Source: Chromatiales bacterium (GTDB lineage: Bacteria; Pseudomonadota; Gammaproteobacteria; UBA6429). Taken from it: a stretch of 8,070 nt of DNA. The stretch lies in the NCBI GenBank assembly GCA_027076405.1, contig JALTJN010000039.1:1-8070 (forward strand), read 5' to 3'. A program made the translations under genes and the position numbers. The notes below the pieces were generated by a model, which was given only the letters and a program-made list of their open reading frames with translations, made no database searches and was not told the origin of the DNA. Of the stretch, positions 7,197 through 8,070 are shown piece by piece. Position 1 is the stretch's first letter. Every line of letters begins with the position of its first letter.

Positions 7197-7202
7197 ACGA
7201 AA

Positions 7203-7208
7203 TCCTCT
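7203..7208 (-). promoter_or_regulatory. Ribosome binding site in front of the duplicated leader start
   Basis: AGAGGA on the minus strand lies about 6 bases before ATG 7196. It probably belonged to the original start of the beta-helix gene; after the duplication it serves the leader frame. Confidence 0.5.
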
Positions 7209-7211
7209 ATT

Positions 7212-7574
7212 TCATTGATGCTTTCCGGTTTTTGAGGCGATGGCGCCCAAGATTTTTATGATCTCCTCAACTTCGCCTGTCAATTGCCTTACCCGGTCAG
7301 CGTTTCCAACAGCCAACTCTTCTAATATCCTAAGCCAGTATTTTGTTTCACTTGCCTCGCGTAAGGCAATTTTAACCTTATGGGCAAACTCCCTGTAAGT
7401 TGTATTTTGGGATTCCTCATAATTGGCGCCTATAGCCGTTGCCGATTTACTTAGTTGATACCGAATGACGTCAAACTCTTTTTTCCCCGGGACTGTGTTT
7501 AAAAACTTTATGGTGTTTACAGAAAACATAAGTAATCTTTTTCGAAATTCCACATTTTTCTGATCACTTTTCAT
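7212..7574 (-). CDS. Four-helix-bundle protein of the S23 / 23S-rRNA intervening-sequence (IVP) family
   Basis: A 120-residue soluble, all-helical protein. FRKRLLMFSVNTIKFLNTVP, FDVIRYQLSKSATAIGANYEE, FAHKVKIALREASETKYWLR and a C-terminal helix match the four amphipathic helices of the S23 family. Conserved positions include QLxxSAxxIxxNxxE and KIALxEAxExxYWL. The family was first found encoded in intervening sequences of 23S rRNA genes, but free-standing copies are common in environmental bacteria; the molecular role is not established. No rRNA is present here. The ATG (7574-7572) lies inside a TCATTTG heptamer (7571-7577), with TTAGGTTA 5 bases upstream of it. The gene sits between heptamer tracts of opposite orientation. 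Its stop is 15 bases before the duplicated leader. It resembles Avd of diversity-generating retroelements in fold, but no reverse transcriptase or template repeat is seen. Confidence 0.88.
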   Translation of the reverse strand: MKSDQKNVEFRKRLLMFSVNTIKFLNTVPGKKEFDVIRYQLSKSATAIGANYEESQNTTYREFAHKVKIALREASETKYWLRILEELAVGNADRVRQLTGEVEEIIKILGAIASKTGKHQ

Positions 7575-7604
7575 TTGTCTAACCTAAAGCTTCTCCCACT
7601 TACC

Positions 7605-7722
7605 TCATTTGTCATTTGCCTGCCCGGCTTTGTCGGGGTCATTTGTCATATTTCATTTGTCATTTGTCATATTTCATTTGTCATTGGTCATTGGTCATAT
7701 TTCATTTGTCATTTGTCATATT
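7605..7722. repeat. Heptamer repeat tract (TCATTTG / TCATTGG / TCATATT)
   Basis: From 7639 to 7722 twelve 7-base units follow each other without a break on the plus strand. They are TCATTTG (six), TCATTGG (two) and TCATATT (four), with TCATATT closing each group of two to four units. Two further TCATTTG units lie at 7605-7618, separated from the main block by a 20-base GC-rich insert (7619-7638). Together with 7575-7604 this is the only sizeable intergenic space in the window. The units at 7702-7722 are also the last codons of galE. Confidence 0.93.
7623..7637. other. Small GC-rich stem-loop interrupting the heptamer tract
   Basis: CCCGGC-TTT-GTCGGG on the plus strand can pair as a 6-base stem (one G-T pair) with a 3-base loop. 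On the minus strand, which is the transcribed direction, the stem has one A-C mismatch. No T run follows, so it is not a convincing terminator; it may be an insertion point or a structural element of the repeat. Confidence 0.35.
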
Positions 7723-8070
7723 AAACCTCCATGCCGACTCCACAATTTCCCGCAGGCTGCCGTGGCGCGGTTGCCAGCCCAGTTCGTCCATGGCTTTTTG
7801 GGCGGAAGCCACCAGTACCGCCGGGTCGCCTGCCCTGCGCGGAGCCGTCTGTACCGCGAAATCACGGCCGCTGACCGTTTTGACCATCTCAATCACCTCG
7901 CGGTTGGAATAGCCCCGGCCCGTGCCCAGGTTGTATATGGCCCGCGGATGGGCGGCCAGATTGTCAATGGCCCGGATATGCGCCTCCGCCAAATCCAGCA
8001 CATGGATATAGTCGCGTATGCAACTGCCGTCGGGCGTGTCGTAATCATCGCCGAACAGTTTAAAAGATTC
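7702..8070 (-). CDS. galE: UDP-glucose 4-epimerase, C-terminal part (5' end outside the window)
   Basis: The last 122 residues of GalE, which interconverts UDP-glucose and UDP-galactose in the cytoplasm and supplies galactose units for surface polysaccharide. The frame runs in from the window edge with FKLFGDDYDTPDGSCIRDYI, the most characteristic GalE segment. HVLDLAEAHIRAI, YNLGTGRGYSNREVIEMV, RRAGDPAVLVASAQKAMDELGW and REIVESAW then follow in the normal order. The GTG at 8001 is an internal valine codon, not a start. After ESAWRF the reading frame passes into the heptamer tract, so the last six residues (NMTNDK) and the TGA stop (7704-7702) are repeat-encoded. Normal GalE proteins end only slightly further on, so activity is probably kept. 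By hand count it is about 67% GC over 7741-7860, far richer than the rfb genes. Confidence 0.95.
   Translation of the reverse strand, partial: ESFKLFGDDYDTPDGSCIRDYIHVLDLAEAHIRAIDNLAAHPRAIYNLGTGRGYSNREVIEMVKTVSGRDFAVQTAPRRAGDPAVLVASAQKAMDELGWQPRHGSLREIVESAWRFNMTNDK

Noticed and set aside
7212..7574. Diversity-generating retroelement accessory protein (Avd)
   Set aside because: The fold is similar, but there is no reverse transcriptase, template repeat or variable repeat; the sequence matches the S23 intervening-sequence family better.
7623..7637. Rho-independent terminator after galE
   Set aside because: The stem is short, has a mismatch in the transcribed strand and no T run follows.
7605..7722. 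CRISPR array
   Set aside because: The units are only 7 bases, follow each other without spacers, and no cas genes are nearby.
7616..7912. Plus-strand open frame of 98 codons across the heptamers
   Set aside because: Half of it is repeat translation (SYFICHLSYFICH) and the rest is antisense to galE.

Overview
This is a bacterial accessory region: part of an O-antigen / surface-polysaccharide gene cluster in which every convincing gene lies on the minus strand, so transcription runs from position 8070 down to 1. The core is the CDP-3,6-dideoxyhexose pathway known from Salmonella and Yersinia O-antigens: rfbF (glucose-1-phosphate cytidylyltransferase), rfbG (CDP-glucose 4,6-dehydratase), rfbH (iron-sulfur/PMP C3-dehydrase) and an RfbJ-like terminal ketoreductase (CDP-abequose synthase type). 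A Wzx-type flippase precedes them and the start of a family 2 glycosyltransferase follows. Gaps of 1 to 14 bases suggest one operon. The RfbH-partner reductase (RfbI/E3) is not in the window.

Layout in transcription order: 3' part of galE (8070-7702); a tract of 7-base repeats (7722-7605); a four-helix-bundle protein of the 23S-rRNA intervening-sequence type (7574-7212); a short leader reading frame that is a duplicated gene start (7196-7125); an exported right-handed beta-helix protein (7120-5693); flippase (about 5696 to 4347); rfbF (4345-3572); rfbG (3565-2474); rfbH (2460-1195); rfbJ-like (1181-282); glycosyltransferase 5' end (269-1). No stretch over 300 bases lacks a gene.

Organism: Shine-Dalgarno signals are patchy, and the four-helix-bundle gene sits among TCATTTG-type heptamer repeats. 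The flippase resembles, from memory, those of Bacteroidota and relatives. Together this suggests a member of the Bacteroidota/FCB side of the tree, but this is a weak inference. Base composition is uneven. By hand count the galE fragment is about 60-70% GC, the sugar-nucleotide genes are nearer 40-45%, and the beta-helix repeat part falls to about 30%, as expected for a transferred O-antigen cassette beside a GC-richer gene.

The most unusual part is 7045-7722. The same heptamer family supplies the last residues and stop codon of galE, contains the start codon of the four-helix-bundle gene, and (in opposite orientation) encodes the hydrophobic core of the beta-helix protein's signal peptide. 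The 5' end of the beta-helix gene is duplicated, leaving a leader peptide that stops 4 bases before the real start codon. The flippase has no usual start codon for its family-like N-terminus. These observations come from reading the sequence; family comparisons are from memory, without database searches.
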